Positions 1 through 10,690 of a DNA stretch of 64,000 nt are shown piece after piece. The position numbers and the translations under genes are program-made. Positions within the stretch are counted from its first letter, which is position 1. The number at the start of each line of letters is the position of its first letter. The notes beneath the pieces are model-generated. The model had not been told where the DNA came from, searched no databases, and saw only the letters and a list, made by a program, of their open reading frames with translations. The stretch comes from Aphanomyces cochlioides (taxonomy: Eukaryota; Oomycota; Saprolegniomycetes; Saprolegniales; Verrucalvaceae), in the NCBI GenBank assembly GCA_019828595.1, contig JAHQRK010000022.1, positions 310,001 to 374,000 of the forward strand, in the 5' to 3' direction.

Positions 1-533
1 CACCTTGTGCGAAATGAATCAGAAGTCAAGATGGGTTTCTCTCTTTCCCAGCTGCATACGAAGGAATGCCTTGCTTCGATCGACGAGACAAAAACGAAAA
101 GAAGTTCAACAAAGTCGTCGTTTCTCAAAATATGAAGACCGCCACAACTGGTGGCACGAGCACAAATGTTAGTCATTAGCAAGGATATCAGACTGGAAGA
201 GACGGACAACCCTGAGGAACCCATTTACAGTACTACAGTGATGAAGAATGACGACAGAAAGGAAGAAGAATTCAAAAGAAGCATTTTTTGCACAGAGGAA
301 TTTTGGCGAGTCATGACCAACGAATATTGTCTGATTTACTGAGAATCCGAAAAATGTTGTGTTGTACAGATAAACCTGCTTGTTTGAACAACGCGCGGTG
401 GAGTGGGATTCTTGTTCAATTCCAAAGGTGTTCAGCTATAGCTTTATCGAAGCGTTTGTATAGGCATACAAATTTCAAGTTACTAATGTACCGTATGGTA
501 TCAGGACATTTCCATAAGTAACGTCTGTCGTTC
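1..533. other. No recognisable gene
   Basis: Short open frames are present (for example 151-342 plus) but none shows a known motif, signal peptide or paralogue elsewhere in the window. Nothing structural was seen. Confidence 0.4.
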
Positions 534-577
534 ATCAATCAATACACTCTACTCTATCAATCAATACACTCTACTCT
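534..577. repeat. 22-bp tandem duplication (2 units)
   Basis: Two perfect adjacent 22-base units, 534-555 and 556-577, each beginning ATCAATCAATACACTC. The array abuts the truncated transposase N-terminus that ends near 576. Confidence 0.85.
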
Positions 578-680
578 GTCTCAACGAGCACTTGAAGCGC
601 TTCTTGATGTCTTCGTATGGGGTGCCTTCATCGATCATCTTCAGCATGGTGACTTTGTCTTCCATGCTCAAGTCGACCAT
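576..680 (-). pseudogene. pogo/Tigger-type transposase N-terminal fragment
   Basis: The minus strand from the ATG at 680 reads about 34 codons (MVDLSMEDKVTMLKMIDEG then TPYEDIKKRF). This closely parallels the N-terminal helix-turn-helix of the Tigger-like transposase at 51364 (MVEIDLMKKAEVLKMLDEN then IPYKDIVHKY). It is a DNA-binding domain fragment only; the DDE part is absent and the frame ends at the 22-bp tandem duplication. The assignment rests on internal similarity within the window. Confidence 0.6.
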
Positions 681-1624
681 CCTTCCACCAAGACTAACAA
701 TGTGTGGCTAACCAACGATGTGTTCTGACGTTACGTTGTACAACTTATATTTGATCAAATTACTTCGTTTAGCATGAGAGGTTTTTGTTCAATCTACCAG
801 GGTCGACATATATGGAATTCTGTCCGTGGATTGAAAACCTGTTCAGTTCGAAAGGCGTTTAGCTATCCGAGGTGTTTAAACTAGCAGGTTTTTCTGTATA
901 CGGATATTTAGTGGAAACGTTGTGCTCATACCCCAACATTTTCTTTTTTTGAAGCTTAAATCTATCTCGATATTCTTTAAAAATCAAATTTTGACTTGAA
1001 TATTGTAAGGAATAAAAAACACTCTTTTCATGAGCCAGAAAGAAAGAACGTAGGGTAGAAATCACAACGCTAAGAGCAGCCAATCAATGTGTCGTAAAAA
1101 CCAAATCAAGGCACAACAACGGAATTGATCATGAATAAAGTAGAGTACCTCGCGCTTAAACCAGCATGACATAGTCGTCCGATGAACAACTCTGTTGAAT
1201 AGCATGTTGAATTGTTGCAGTTAGATTGAATTTGGAGCTTAACACACTAGTTATAACTCATCAAGTGTCCGACAAAACAAACTGCACGACTGTCATACAC
1301 CCTTGGTCATTTAATGCATTTCATTTGAATGTCCTTTGCTCTATTTCTCTCATTTGCTCTTAGTCTTATTACAATTTTATGCTTATCTAACAAAAGCCCA
1401 CAAAGGTTACATTTCAGGTATAGAAGAAGTTGTTATTCTGGCATCCCAAGCTGGACGCAACGAGTGCTAACCTTAAGTGCCATGAAAACGTCTATAAACA
1501 AAAGTACATGTTGCTTCTAGAAGCTAACAGATTAATATGAAGGAGCTGAACTCGAGTAAACTTTTATGCAATCTACAAACTAGTATGCCAATCAAGTGAG
1601 ATCATGTTAAACAGCACTGACAGG
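681..1624. other. Intergenic, no recognisable gene
   Basis: AT-rich sequence with only short, motif-free open frames. No clear repeat or paralogue was recognised. Confidence 0.4.
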
Positions 1625-2255
1625 TTAAAGATATCTCTTTCGCATGACCTGGAATGAGGGGTAAAGAGTTGACTGGAAAACATCCATCGCTCGCTCTTTT
1701 TGATACATTCTATTCTACACAACGGAGGGGTGGTAGGTTTCTCGCAGCCATAAATTCCTTATCTTGGCTTTGAAAGGACCCATCACTCCCACGTCTAGTG
1801 GTTGCAGCACAGACGTTGTGTTGGGAGGGAGTGTACAAACGACAGAACTAAGCTCTTCTTCGACGAAGGCAATGTTCTTTGATGTCGTATGTGCATCAAA
1901 GTTGTCAATGACAATCAGAGAAGGCCTTATAATTTCAGGCCTAGCATTAATTCATCTTAAATCAAATCACTTGTAAGAATTACCTTAAGACGTTGCCAAG
2001 AAGAATTTCCATCTTTCACCGTCGATCCATGCATTTTGTTGGACGGCATATAGATGCTCTGGAGGATACAAATATCTTGTCCTTCTCACGCACGAAGTTT
2101 TGAATCGTGCGTAGTGGGATGCCGCTGCGAGTCGAAACTTCCTTTTGTGTGCATTCATTTAGTGCACGAAGAATGTTTCGCTTTGTGTCGAGACTATAGC
2201 GGCGGCGTGTCTTGATAATTTCGACGCTGCTTTCCATTATAAGAATGCAATTCAT
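1625..2255 (-). pseudogene. Decayed pogo/Tigger-type DDE transposase
   Basis: Two blocks on the minus strand belong to one broken transposase. The upstream block (2255-2016) has a psq-like helix-turn-helix (RRRYSLDTKRNILRAL then IPLRTIQNFV). The downstream block (about 1950-1625) has the second catalytic Asp in LIVIDNFDAHTT and the PPNTTSVLQPLDVGVMGPF signature of the DDE_1 family, then a C-terminal stretch interrupted by an in-frame TAG near 1700 and ended by TAA at 1625-1627. The first catalytic Asp region between the blocks is deleted. It is inactive. Confidence 0.75.
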
Positions 2256-2740
2256 CAGCCTCCACAGCGACCCATTTTTCCCTCCATAATGTGTTTCCTG
2301 TAGAACTTATTATATTAATTTATACAGCACATAGTTGGATGGCCCCAAACTGCAAGTACAACTGTACATGTATATTTTCCAGGGCTCTATAGATTTTGAC
2401 TATATGCTAGTGTAACGAATGACAGAGGTTCTGAGTGGTCGTGATTGCTTGAACAACTGGATATCATGCTTGCGCTCGACAATGCTATTTCTGCCCGAAC
2501 TATATGGTTAATAATACCTCAAGAACGGTTTCAAATTGAACCCTTGAACGACGTGATTTGCGTGGCCTTGTTTCGATTTATGAGAGCAGGAACAAAGGGG
2601 GCATGCGGATTATTCTCTCAAATCCTATTCATTATTTGCGACTTCATCAATATTATATGCCACAGTATATAAATCTACAAAGGAAATATTTCATGATTAT
2701 AGAGGGCGATCTATAATCATTTTTCATCAAAATTTGACTA
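2256..2740. other. Intergenic, no recognisable gene
   Basis: AT-rich. The ORF at 2445-2672 plus shows no recognisable motif. Nothing else seen. Confidence 0.4.
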
Positions 2741-3195
2741 CCGTATTTCCTGTAAGGTTGTCACCACTATTTTTTCCCATTGAGTTGTCACCACTGATAT
2801 ATTTATTTAAATTATGCATACAAATTTATAGTATACATTTATAATACAATCTGATGAAATTTTTCGGAGTTCCCCTTGAGTTGTCACCAGTCAGATCTTA
2901 TTGGAAGAAATGCAATGGCTCAATTTGATACAAGAGCCATAAATTTGTCGTGTTCATGCGTTGCAGTCAGCAAACCTGGACCCAAATGAGCGTTGCAGGT
3001 TTTCATCCTCCCAAACTGGAGTCAGCCACTCGTAAAGTCGACATACGACTGCCAGGTGTTCATGATAATAATATGATTGGTAAATAAGTCTAATTTTTAC
3101 CCAATCAAATGTACCTCGTTTTGATATCTGATTTCCTTTGGACTTGTCACCATTTTCGAAAATCATTCGTGGTGACAACCTTACGGGAAATACGG
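2741..3195. mobile_element. Non-autonomous TIR transposon (MITE-like), about 455 bp
   Basis: The ends are 27-bp inverted repeats, 2741-2767 (CCGTATTTCCTGTAAGG...) and 3169-3195, with one mismatch. TA precedes the left end and a TA lies one base beyond the right end, as expected for a TA-targeting Tc1/mariner-class element. The motif AGTTGTCACCA, or a close variant, recurs inside at about 2756, 2783, 2880 and 3141. Such subterminal repeats are typical transposase-binding sites. The internal minus-strand ORF (2954-3250) overruns the right TIR and matches nothing recognised. Confidence 0.75.
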
Positions 3196-3736
3196 GTATA
3201 GATTTATGAATTATCAGAGGCACTCTCGAAAATCGATATTCTATAATCAAATCTATAGTATAATCGAGTTTGCGAAAACTCCGTATTATCCTGGCTTAAT
3301 TTTTACTAAAGCTGTCGAAATTTTATAACCTAACCCTCAATTTCCGCTCTGTTAAAGCATAGTGAATATAAGTATAAAAACAGGACCTTAAATTGGAGCG
3401 CAGTGTTTCAGACACTGCTACTTATGACGAATCTCTTTTCATTGATAACCTGCTGTTTATCATAAATTTATTTGTGCAGTTACTGGATAGTCCAGAGTTT
3501 CGTTTCGCGACGCTTTTTTGTCGCATGTCCATATCCTCTCTCGTTCCCGAGATATGGCGAGCCGTCTCAAAAACACGACCTTAAATTGGAACTTTACGTT
3601 AGCGCAAACGATAAATATATGTGAAATCTCCTTGGAAGCGCTTTATCAGGTATTTCGAGAATATGCAAATGTGTATTTTGTTGTTTATGTAAAATCTAGA
3701 AATACAGTGGTCACCGTGCTGCCATCTTGATGCCTG
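3196..3736. other. Intergenic region downstream of the first elicitin-like gene
   Basis: AT-rich. The phrase ACCTTAAATTGGA occurs twice (about 3384 and 3581), perhaps the edge of another small repeat. No gene recognised. Confidence 0.35.
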
Positions 3737-5026
3737 CTACATCAAGATTGCTGTCGCAGCCAGCACAACCCCCCCCCATAGACTATCCAGGTGTACATGA
3801 TTGCCATTTGATTTTGTGGGTGTTGGAGTCGCAATGGAAGGAGATGGTGTTGCTGCTAGGGGATAAAGCGCTTTGCACACAGAAGAAAAAACACCGCCAT
3901 ACAAAGTAGGTTGTGATAGTCCATACATTTGACAATTGGGAATTTGGGCTGCCATGGAAATCGACGCATCGACGCATGACTTTTGCGAGCAGAATTGGTC
4001 AAAATAGCGTAGTGTGATTGGCGCAAGAACATCCTGAAGTGTATCTGCGGTACACGACGGATCGGGTGTGGATCTCAAGATTGTGTCTTCAACAGTTGTC
4101 ATCTGTGACGTACAATTTGGCTGGGTCGCGGTGGCCGTCATATTATATGCGCAGTAAGCTTGGATAGCTTTGACGTCTGATGCAACAATAGAGCGACATG
4201 CGTTCGTGGGCAAAAGCGCTATTGCGGCATTGATATCTTGAATGCAGCTGCTTTGGGGGCAAATCTGGGCGAAATCTTTCGGGTTACCGTCAAGAATGAA
4301 ATCACTCATGAAGTTGTAGCGGTACTTGTAGTACCCAAAGACGGAACTGCACGTCGTTGAAATGGGGTACATCAAGAAGGGACTAAGTTGAGCAACACAG
4401 TTGGTGAGCGAGGCAGACGGAGTCGCTGGAGACCCAGCGCACAATCCCGTCAAAAATGTCGTCAAATAATCGCCAAAGCTCCCATACGTGTACACGTCTT
4501 GGCATGGGGACGTCTTTGGGATGGTCGACGACAGAAGCTCATCCATACAGTCTTTCGCAGCTCCCGTCGATGCACATAATGTCTGATAGTTGTTCGCGAT
4601 GGAATATTGTATGAACTCGCTCGTGTTGGAGGGGACGAGAACCTGGCATTTTGGTCCAATTGAGCGCCACCTATATTGGCTGTTCACGTTGCACAACGGT
4701 AAGATGGAGCCAAACTTGTTGCTGGCGCACACTGCACGAATGCCATTGATGACAGCGAGAGGCGACTTGGCTTCATCGCAAGATGGGAAAGCGGCGGCGG
4801 CGGTGTCAAGGTCTCGACGACAAGAACTCGACCAGCAAAGATCTCTCAACTCCAAGCCAGCAACGCGGTGGATGAGGCATGCGACGTCGTTACAGTACGT
4901 AAATGTTTTGCATTCAGATAACAAGTTCATGGCATTCACGGCTTGTAGTGTTGTTGCATCTTGTCCCGTGCATGGAGCGCCCACAACCAGTGGAACCAAG
5001 AATGCAATCAAAGGCAAGGCTTTCAT
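3737..5026 (-). CDS. Secreted, GPI-tailed four-domain elicitin-like protein
   Basis: This 429-codon uninterrupted gene starts at the ATG at 5026, which opens a hydrophobic signal peptide (MKALPLIAFLVPLVVG, cleavage likely before APC). The frame is open further upstream but has no ATG, so 5026 is chosen. Four cysteine-rich units follow, each with a C-x4-C (CWSSSC, CSQKSC) or longer pair, then about 13-14 residues to another Cys and 16-20 to the last, recalling the six-Cys elicitin fold. Elicitins are oomycete-specific sterol/lipid-binding secreted proteins. The C-terminus is Ser/Thr/Pro-rich and ends in a hydrophobic stretch (VVLAATAILM), typical of GPI anchoring at the cell surface. It lies in the left arm of inverted repeat IR1 and has a TATA-like box about 200 bp upstream. 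A divergent elicitin-like class is the best call; lipid binding is inferred. Confidence 0.8.
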   Translation of the reverse strand: MKALPLIAFLVPLVVGAPCTGQDATTLQAVNAMNLLSECKTFTYCNDVACLIHRVAGLELRDLCWSSSCRRDLDTAAAAFPSCDEAKSPLAVINGIRAVCASNKFGSILPLCNVNSQYRWRSIGPKCQVLVPSNTSEFIQYSIANNYQTLCASTGAAKDCMDELLSSTIPKTSPCQDVYTYGSFGDYLTTFLTGLCAGSPATPSASLTNCVAQLSPFLMYPISTTCSSVFGYYKYRYNFMSDFILDGNPKDFAQICPQSSCIQDINAAIALLPTNACRSIVASDVKAIQAYCAYNMTATATQPNCTSQMTTVEDTILRSTPDPSCTADTLQDVLAPITLRYFDQFCSQKSCVDASISMAAQIPNCQMYGLSQPTLYGGVFSSVCKALYPLAATPSPSIATPTPTKSNGNHVHLDSLWGGVVLAATAILM

Positions 5027-5229
5027 GGTTGTGATCTCAGTGTTTCTCGTTTGATGCCGGACTTTCAAGGTGATTGTGTTGCAGCAGTGGTTGGAGAGGT
5101 AGTTTTGGCTTGGTTGAGCTGCGGTGGGGGCTGGTCGGAGCAAATTTCACAATGAAAAGGAGTCTGTTGAGTCAAATGCGAGGAGATATCGTATCAAGCG
5201 TTGCCGATTGTTTTTTGCTCAATGACAGT

Positions 5230-5240
5230 TTTAAATAGAC
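5230..5240 (-). promoter_or_regulatory. Elicitin-family TATA-like box
   Basis: On the plus strand this reads TTTAAATAGAC, that is GTCTATTTAAA in gene orientation, about 200 bp upstream of the ATG at 5026. It is the degenerate member of a box shared by all elicitin copies in the window. Confidence 0.55.
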
Positions 5241-5316
5241 TCAAGACGACTTCAACCAGAAACGATTAGAAACGAATGCAAGATATAGGTATAGGTCACT
5301 CCTAAAATATCTAGTG

Positions 5317-5989
5317 GATATTGTACCTGTATTCACAGTGGGTCCTGACTTGGGTCCTATACAAAAACTTATATTTTGAGACCCAAGGAGGAATATCCAT
5401 TTATAGCATTTGAAAAGATTTGATTGGTTGTACAAAGAATATAATTATTGGTTAGAAAAAATGAAATTGGAGAAATTTCATTGGTTATATTTTCCATTTC
5501 AAGAGGAATGACAACATGAACCAAGCATCCATACACTGCGAAATTTATGAATAAAACCAGGATACATGTTCATTTTTCAATCCTATTATAGTATGGCATA
5601 TGGAGGCTAATTTCCGCTGTCGATGGACTTTGGTCTTGCCCTTGCTGCGAGAACAAAAGCCACCCTGTCTAGGTTGCGTGCATATGTATGCTCTCTTGCG
5701 TTGTTAAGCTATAGATTTGAGCTGTATTCCTACTATTTTGCTCGTTTTAATTCCATTTGCAGCTCTAGTGTAGCTTATTGCTTGGTTGTTCATGAATTCT
5801 ATTGTCATGAAGTGTACTTTTATCTTGATATGCCTAACAGTGGATGGAAATGTAAGTTATATTTTAGCCCATCAGTGGTGTGGGACCTGATGGAGCAATA
5901 GTTACCCAAGATATTTTCACTCTGGACTTAAAATAACTTGGGTTTCATCCGGATAAGTCTCGGACCTGACGAGACCTCCAGGTCCGATA
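5317..5989. other. Insertion specific to the IR1 left arm (about 0.67 kb)
   Basis: In the right arm the flanks AAAATATCTA and CACATCTCGCGAC are adjacent (9395-9425, reversed), while here they are separated by about 670 bp of AT-rich sequence. Short open frames (5623-5901 plus) have no known motif. An insertion here is more parsimonious than a clean deletion opposite, but no clear terminal repeats were found. Confidence 0.55.
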
Positions 5990-6007
5990 CCTACACATCT
6001 CGCGACT

Positions 6008-6432
6008 ACCGTATTTCGGGTGGATCTGTAACTACTTTTTCCTGGGTTGGAGCTATAACTAAATTTCTGAGAATTGGAGAACATTTGCATTGCCATGTTT
6101 TGGACGGACCTGTAACTAAATTTTTTGTGATTGGCTGTATTATAGCCAGTTAATGCTCTCGGCGAGAGAACGAGATCATGGATTTGAAGAAGGTAGACAT
6201 CGTTAGTGTTTCAAGTGGAGCTGGCGTGAGATCGTGCACATGCCATGAAGTTTGCGGTGACTGGCTGACGCGGGCATGAGAGACAACATGATAGAGTCAG
6301 CCACTGAATGAGACAAAATTTCTACCAATCACTGCCTTTCTCGAAAACATTTTGCCTCATCGATTTTGGGTGGATCTATAACTAAAAAGAGTGGGATTTG
6401 ACGACAAATTTTTAGTTATAGCATTACGCGTC
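6008..6432. mobile_element. Probable small DNA-transposon insertion in the IR1 left arm
   Basis: The right arm reads CGCGACGAGTC...GTCGTCATC (reversed) without this block. It starts TACCGTATTTCGGGTGGATC, resembling the CCGTATTT end of the element at 2741. It contains repeated GGATCTRTAACTA motifs (about 6020, 6105, 6366). Terminal inverted repeats are not convincing, so class and exact ends are uncertain. Confidence 0.45.
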
Positions 6433-7652
6433 GTCATCAAGTTCACTTGAATATCTAACAATTAACGTGACGGTAGTTGGCTTGGAATGTCGTCGATATA
6501 AGCGCTAATGCAATGCTCCTGAGCTTTGGTGAATTTCACCATCAGCTCTGAATAACTCCAATAGCAATGCTTACAGCTCTTCACTTGAAAACGGATGGAT
6601 AAGAAAGCAGGATATGCCATTGCTGTTTATTACAAGTAGAGGATATCCAACGCGGCCACACGACGAACCGCAACCCCAGTTAAATTTTATTGGCGTTCTA
6701 GCATGGGCCAAACTGTGCCACGCTAAGAATAGCGCGTAACGCAATTCTGACGTGTAAGTGTATACCGGCCAACTCGAATAAAGCTTGTGGTTCGAGCTCA
6801 TGAAGCAGATGACGTTGATGGCTGCGAGTTAAATCTACGATGCGTCACAAGACGGGAGAAGAGCGGCAAGGGTGTCGAGGTATTGGTGACGTGCGCTCAA
6901 CTCGCAGATGTAGTCCCGGGCATTTCGGTTCGAGCACGATATTATGCATTCGATTCCAAATTGGACTGGGCTGTCGAATCGAATCGACTTGCCAGAATCG
7001 ACTAACAATAGACTAGCCAATCATATATCAGTATTTTCAATATTTTGACCAATCAAATCACATGACTTGGGGAAAGGCCGTGGGGAAAGGCCATGATGGA
7101 CGCTGACTCGCGGAAGATACGCGCGGCGTCTTGACACTTCATAACGAGGTTGTATTGGGCGTAGAAATCATGCATGACGGTATTCTGGGATGCAGGTGTT
7201 AGTGAACTTAGCTCAGTACCATTGCCTGGACGAAATTGTACTGAATTTTGTATACTATACGATATTTCATATTAAATTAAGTATACTAGTAGTCGATTAA
7301 CATGCGATTTGGCCAATGACCTCCAAGTCCACATTTCACTGAAAAGGACAATAAGACCTGCAACGTCGCCAGAACATTCTCAACTAGGTTACATCTTGGA
7401 GTTTCACATACTCTGTACCTCAGTGCCAGCTTGACCCAAACACCGACAGTCAGGTAGCAGCAATCCATCAGAGAGCAGACCGTCGAGACTGTGCTATTTG
7501 CGTTGCTTGTTTGCTCCCCCGAAATACGAGAGTCGGCGCGATATGCCTTGATTTGATCAGTCTGGAGTGGTTTCTTCTCTTGAATGGATTGACTTGTGCA
7601 AATGCAAGAGAGATGAGCTGCTTGTCGGTTGCCGACCGTGTTCTTTCGCTCT

Positions 7653-8553
7653 GAGTTGTTTCATCAAAGCAAAGTCTTCAAATATAGATATCTATATACG
7701 TGAACGATGTTATCGAACGTAAACTCGCTGAGCCAAGTGTGGAAGGGAAACAGAAAGATTTGTTCGATTTGATTTTGCCAAATGCAACCACACGGGAAGC
7801 TGTCATTCACACCATGACGTTCCTCTCTGCTGGCCATGAAACAAGCAGTTCTGCTTTGAGTTGGATCTTTGCTACCATCAGCGGTCATCCCGATGTCATT
7901 GTACGTCTTCGTCAAGAGTACAGCGATGTCATTGAGAAGCATGGCTCGTTGACAACCTGTGAGCCAGCTTACATACACCATGGCTGTCATTCAGGAAACC
8001 ATGCGATTGAATGTAGTCGTGCACGCTCTCGCCCGTCGAATCTGCATCAAAGACGACCATGTGCCAATGGAAGATCGCGATCCAATCTTCATCCCATCGG
8101 TATTGCAGTCGTCGCATCAACCAAGATCTCACATTTTCCATGACTAGGGAAAGAGCATGCTGGTGAGCGTCTCAGCGTTAAACCGGCACCCCAAGTATTG
8201 GACCAACGCTGACGCGTTCGTTCCCGAGCGATTTATTGAAGGCACGCCTGATTGGGATGCAACGGAGTGACGATGGCACCGGCAAAGATTGAAGTGACAT
8301 TAGAAAGAGCAACGACACCAGTTAACGCTACTAAACTTGGAGAATCCTTTCAAAACGCGAGGACCGAGATCATCACTGACAGAGTCGCAGTGACTGCTTG
8401 ACGAGAATGCTATGCAATGTGGAATGGTGGTTTCTTCTCTTGATTGACTTGTGTAACTTGTCTCCGTTCTTTCGGTTCTCCTGAGTTGTTGGAGGGCAGA
8501 TAAGCTTCTTGCCCACAGCGATCTAATCAAGTTCCATGCTCTCCATCTCTCCA
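7653..8553. repeat. IR1 spacer containing a P450 fragment
   Basis: This is the region between the inner ends of the IR1 arms. Most of it is the P450 pseudogene fragment at 7697-8336; the remaining 8337-8553 shows nothing recognisable. Confidence 0.6.
7697..8336 (+). pseudogene. Cytochrome P450 fragment (exon 4 C-terminal part plus exon 5)
   Basis: It begins inside exon 4 (VNDVIERKL) and keeps the I-helix oxygen-binding motif AGHETSS and the ExxR motif (ETMR). A frameshift near 7955 separates SLTT from VSQLTYTMAV. An intron with a CTAG acceptor near 8149 leads to exon 5 (LNRHPKYWTNADAFVPERF). An internal deletion at about 8262 then removes roughly 150 bp, including the heme Cys loop, before the C-terminus (NGVTMAPAKIEVTLERA). 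The spacer copy at 20555 has the same frameshift, so both derive from one already dead copy. Confidence 0.85.
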
Positions 8554-10690
8554 AAGAACACGGTCGGCAACCGACAAGCAGCTCATCTCTCTTAGATTTG
8601 CACAAGTCAATCCCCAGACTGATCAAATCAAGGCATATCGCGCCGACTCTCGTGTTTAGGGGGAGCAAACAAGCAACGCAAATAGCACAGTCTCAACAGT
8701 CTGCTCTCTGATGGATTGCTGCTACCTGACTGTCGGTGTTTGGGTCAAGCTGGCACTGAGGTGCAGAGTATGTGAAACTCCAAGATGTAACCGAGTTGAG
8801 AATGTTCTGGCGACGTTGCAGGTCTTATCGTGCTCGAAATGCCCGGGACTACATCTGCGAGTTGAGCGCACGTCACCAATACCTCGACACCCTTGCCGCT
8901 CTTCTCCCGTCTTGTGACGCATCGTAGATTTAACTCGCAGCCATCAACGTCATCTGCTTCATGAGCTCGAACCACAAGCTTTATTCGAGTTGGCCGGTAT
9001 ACACTTACACGTCAGAATTGCGTTACGCGCTATTCTTAGCGTGGCACAGTTTGGCCCATGCTAGAACGCCAATAAAATTTAACTGGGGTTGCGGTTTGTC
9101 GAGTGGCCGCGTTGGATATCCTCTACTTGCAATCAACAGCAACGGCATATCCTGCTTTCTTATCCATTCGTTTTCAAGTGAAGAGCTGTATGCTTTGCTA
9201 TTGGGGCTATTCAAAGCTGATGGTGAAATTCACCAAGCCAACTCGAATGCTTGAGCTGTCGTTTGACTGAACAGCTTCCTTCTCTTTCGGACATAAAGCT
9301 CAAGAGCATTGCATTCGCGCTTTTATCGACGACGTCCCAAGCCAACTACCGTCACGTTAATTGTTAGATATTCAAGTGAACTTGATGACGACGGTTTGAC
9401 TCGTCGCGAGATGTGTAGATATTTTAGGAGTGACCTATCTTGCATTCGTTTCTAATCGTTTCTGGATAGTCTATTTAAAAACAATCGGCAACGCTTGATA
9501 CGATATCTCCTAGCATTTGACTCAACAGACTCGTTTTCATTGTGAAACTTGCTCCGACCAGCCCCCACCGCAGCTCAACCAAGCCAAAACTGCCTCTCCA
9601 ACTACTGCTGCAACGCAATCACCTTGGAAGTCCGGCATCAAACGAGAAACACTGAGATCACAACCATGAAAGCCTTGCCTTTGATTGCATTCTTGGTTCC
9701 ACTGGTTGTGGGCGCTCCATGCACGGGACAAAGCTTAACGACACTACAAAACGTGCGTGCCATGAACTTGTCATCTGAATGCCAAGGATTTACGTACTGT
9801 AACGACGTTGCATGTCTCTTTGACAGCTTTACTTACTTCGGGTTTGGAAATCTTTGCTGGTCGAGTGCTTGTCGTCGAGACCTTGACACCGCCGCCGCCG
9901 CCTTCCCGTCTTGCGATGAAGCCAAGTCGCCTCTCGCTGTTATGAATGGCATTCGCGCAGTGTGTGCTAGCAACAAGTTTGGCTCCACCTTACCGTTGTG
10001 TAGCGAGGACATCGACTATAGGTTGATCCCACTTGGACCAAAATGCCAGGCTCTCGCCCCCTCCAACACGACAGCGCTACGCGATTTCCTAAAATATTCC
10101 ATCGCGAACAACTCGCAGGCATACTGTGCATCGACGGGAGCTGCGAAAGACTGTATGGATGAGCTTCTGACGTCGACTATCCCGAAGATGCCTTCATGCC
10201 AAGATGTGGTCATGTATTGGAACCTTGGCGATTATCTGTCGACATTTTTGACGGGATTCTGCGCTGGGTCTCCAGCGACTCCGTCTGCCTCGCTCACCAA
10301 CTGTGTTGCTCAACTTAGTCCCTTCTTGATGTACCCCATTTCAACGACATGCAGTTCCGTCTTTGGTAAATACAAGTACCGCTACAACTTCATGAGTGAT
10401 TTCATTCTTGACAGTAACCCGAAAGATTTCGCCCAGATTTGCTCCCAGACCAGCTGCATTCAAGATATCAATGCCGCAATAGCGCTTTTGCCCACGAACG
10501 CATGTCGCTCTATTGTTGCGTCAGACGTCAAAGCTATCCAAGCTTACTGCGCATATAACATGACGGCCACCGCGACCCAGCCAAATTGTACGTCACAGAT
10601 GACAACTGTTGAAGACACAATCTTTAGATCCAAACCCGATACGTCGTGTACTTTAGCTAGCTTCCCACTTCAGTATGTTCTTGCGCCATG
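8554..10690. repeat. IR1 right arm
   Basis: Inverted counterpart of about 4000-7652 without the two left-arm insertions. Outward it carries the shared 8700-9260 block, the promoter region at 9469-9480 and the 5' half of the elicitin-like gene at 9666. It ends where the younger inverted duplication IR2 begins (10691), in the middle of an elicitin domain. Confidence 0.75.
9469..9480 (+). promoter_or_regulatory. Elicitin-family TATA-like box
   Basis: GTCTATTTAAAA, 186 bp upstream of the ATG at 9666. It is the mirror copy of the box at 5230-5240 in IR1. Confidence 0.55.

Larger units (their letters stand above)
4000..7652. repeat. IR1 left arm (old inverted repeat)
   Basis: Reading inward on the minus strand, this arm matches the right arm at about 8554-10690 in order. 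It runs from the elicitin 5' half, its promoter region and about 6430-6990, to 7360-7652 (for example GCCAGCTTGACCCAAACACC and the GGTTGCCGACCGTGTTCTTT stretch). The arms have diverged by indels, and the left arm has gained extra DNA at about 5317-5989 and 6008-6432. The outer limit is approximate. Confidence 0.75.

Noticed and set aside
4388..5155. Open frames on the plus strand across the elicitin gene (up to 154 codons) and similar shadows at 10805-11344 and 30427-30966
   Set aside because: They are antisense to a clear signal-peptide/Cys-rich gene, lack motifs, and recur only because the gene is duplicated.
6571..9254. Mirrored ORFs in IR1 (6571-6801 minus, 8961-9254 plus; 7286-7468 minus, 8711-8917 plus) as conserved small genes
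   Set aside because: Their similarity is explained by the inverted repeat itself; competing frames on both strands are equally conserved and no motif is visible.
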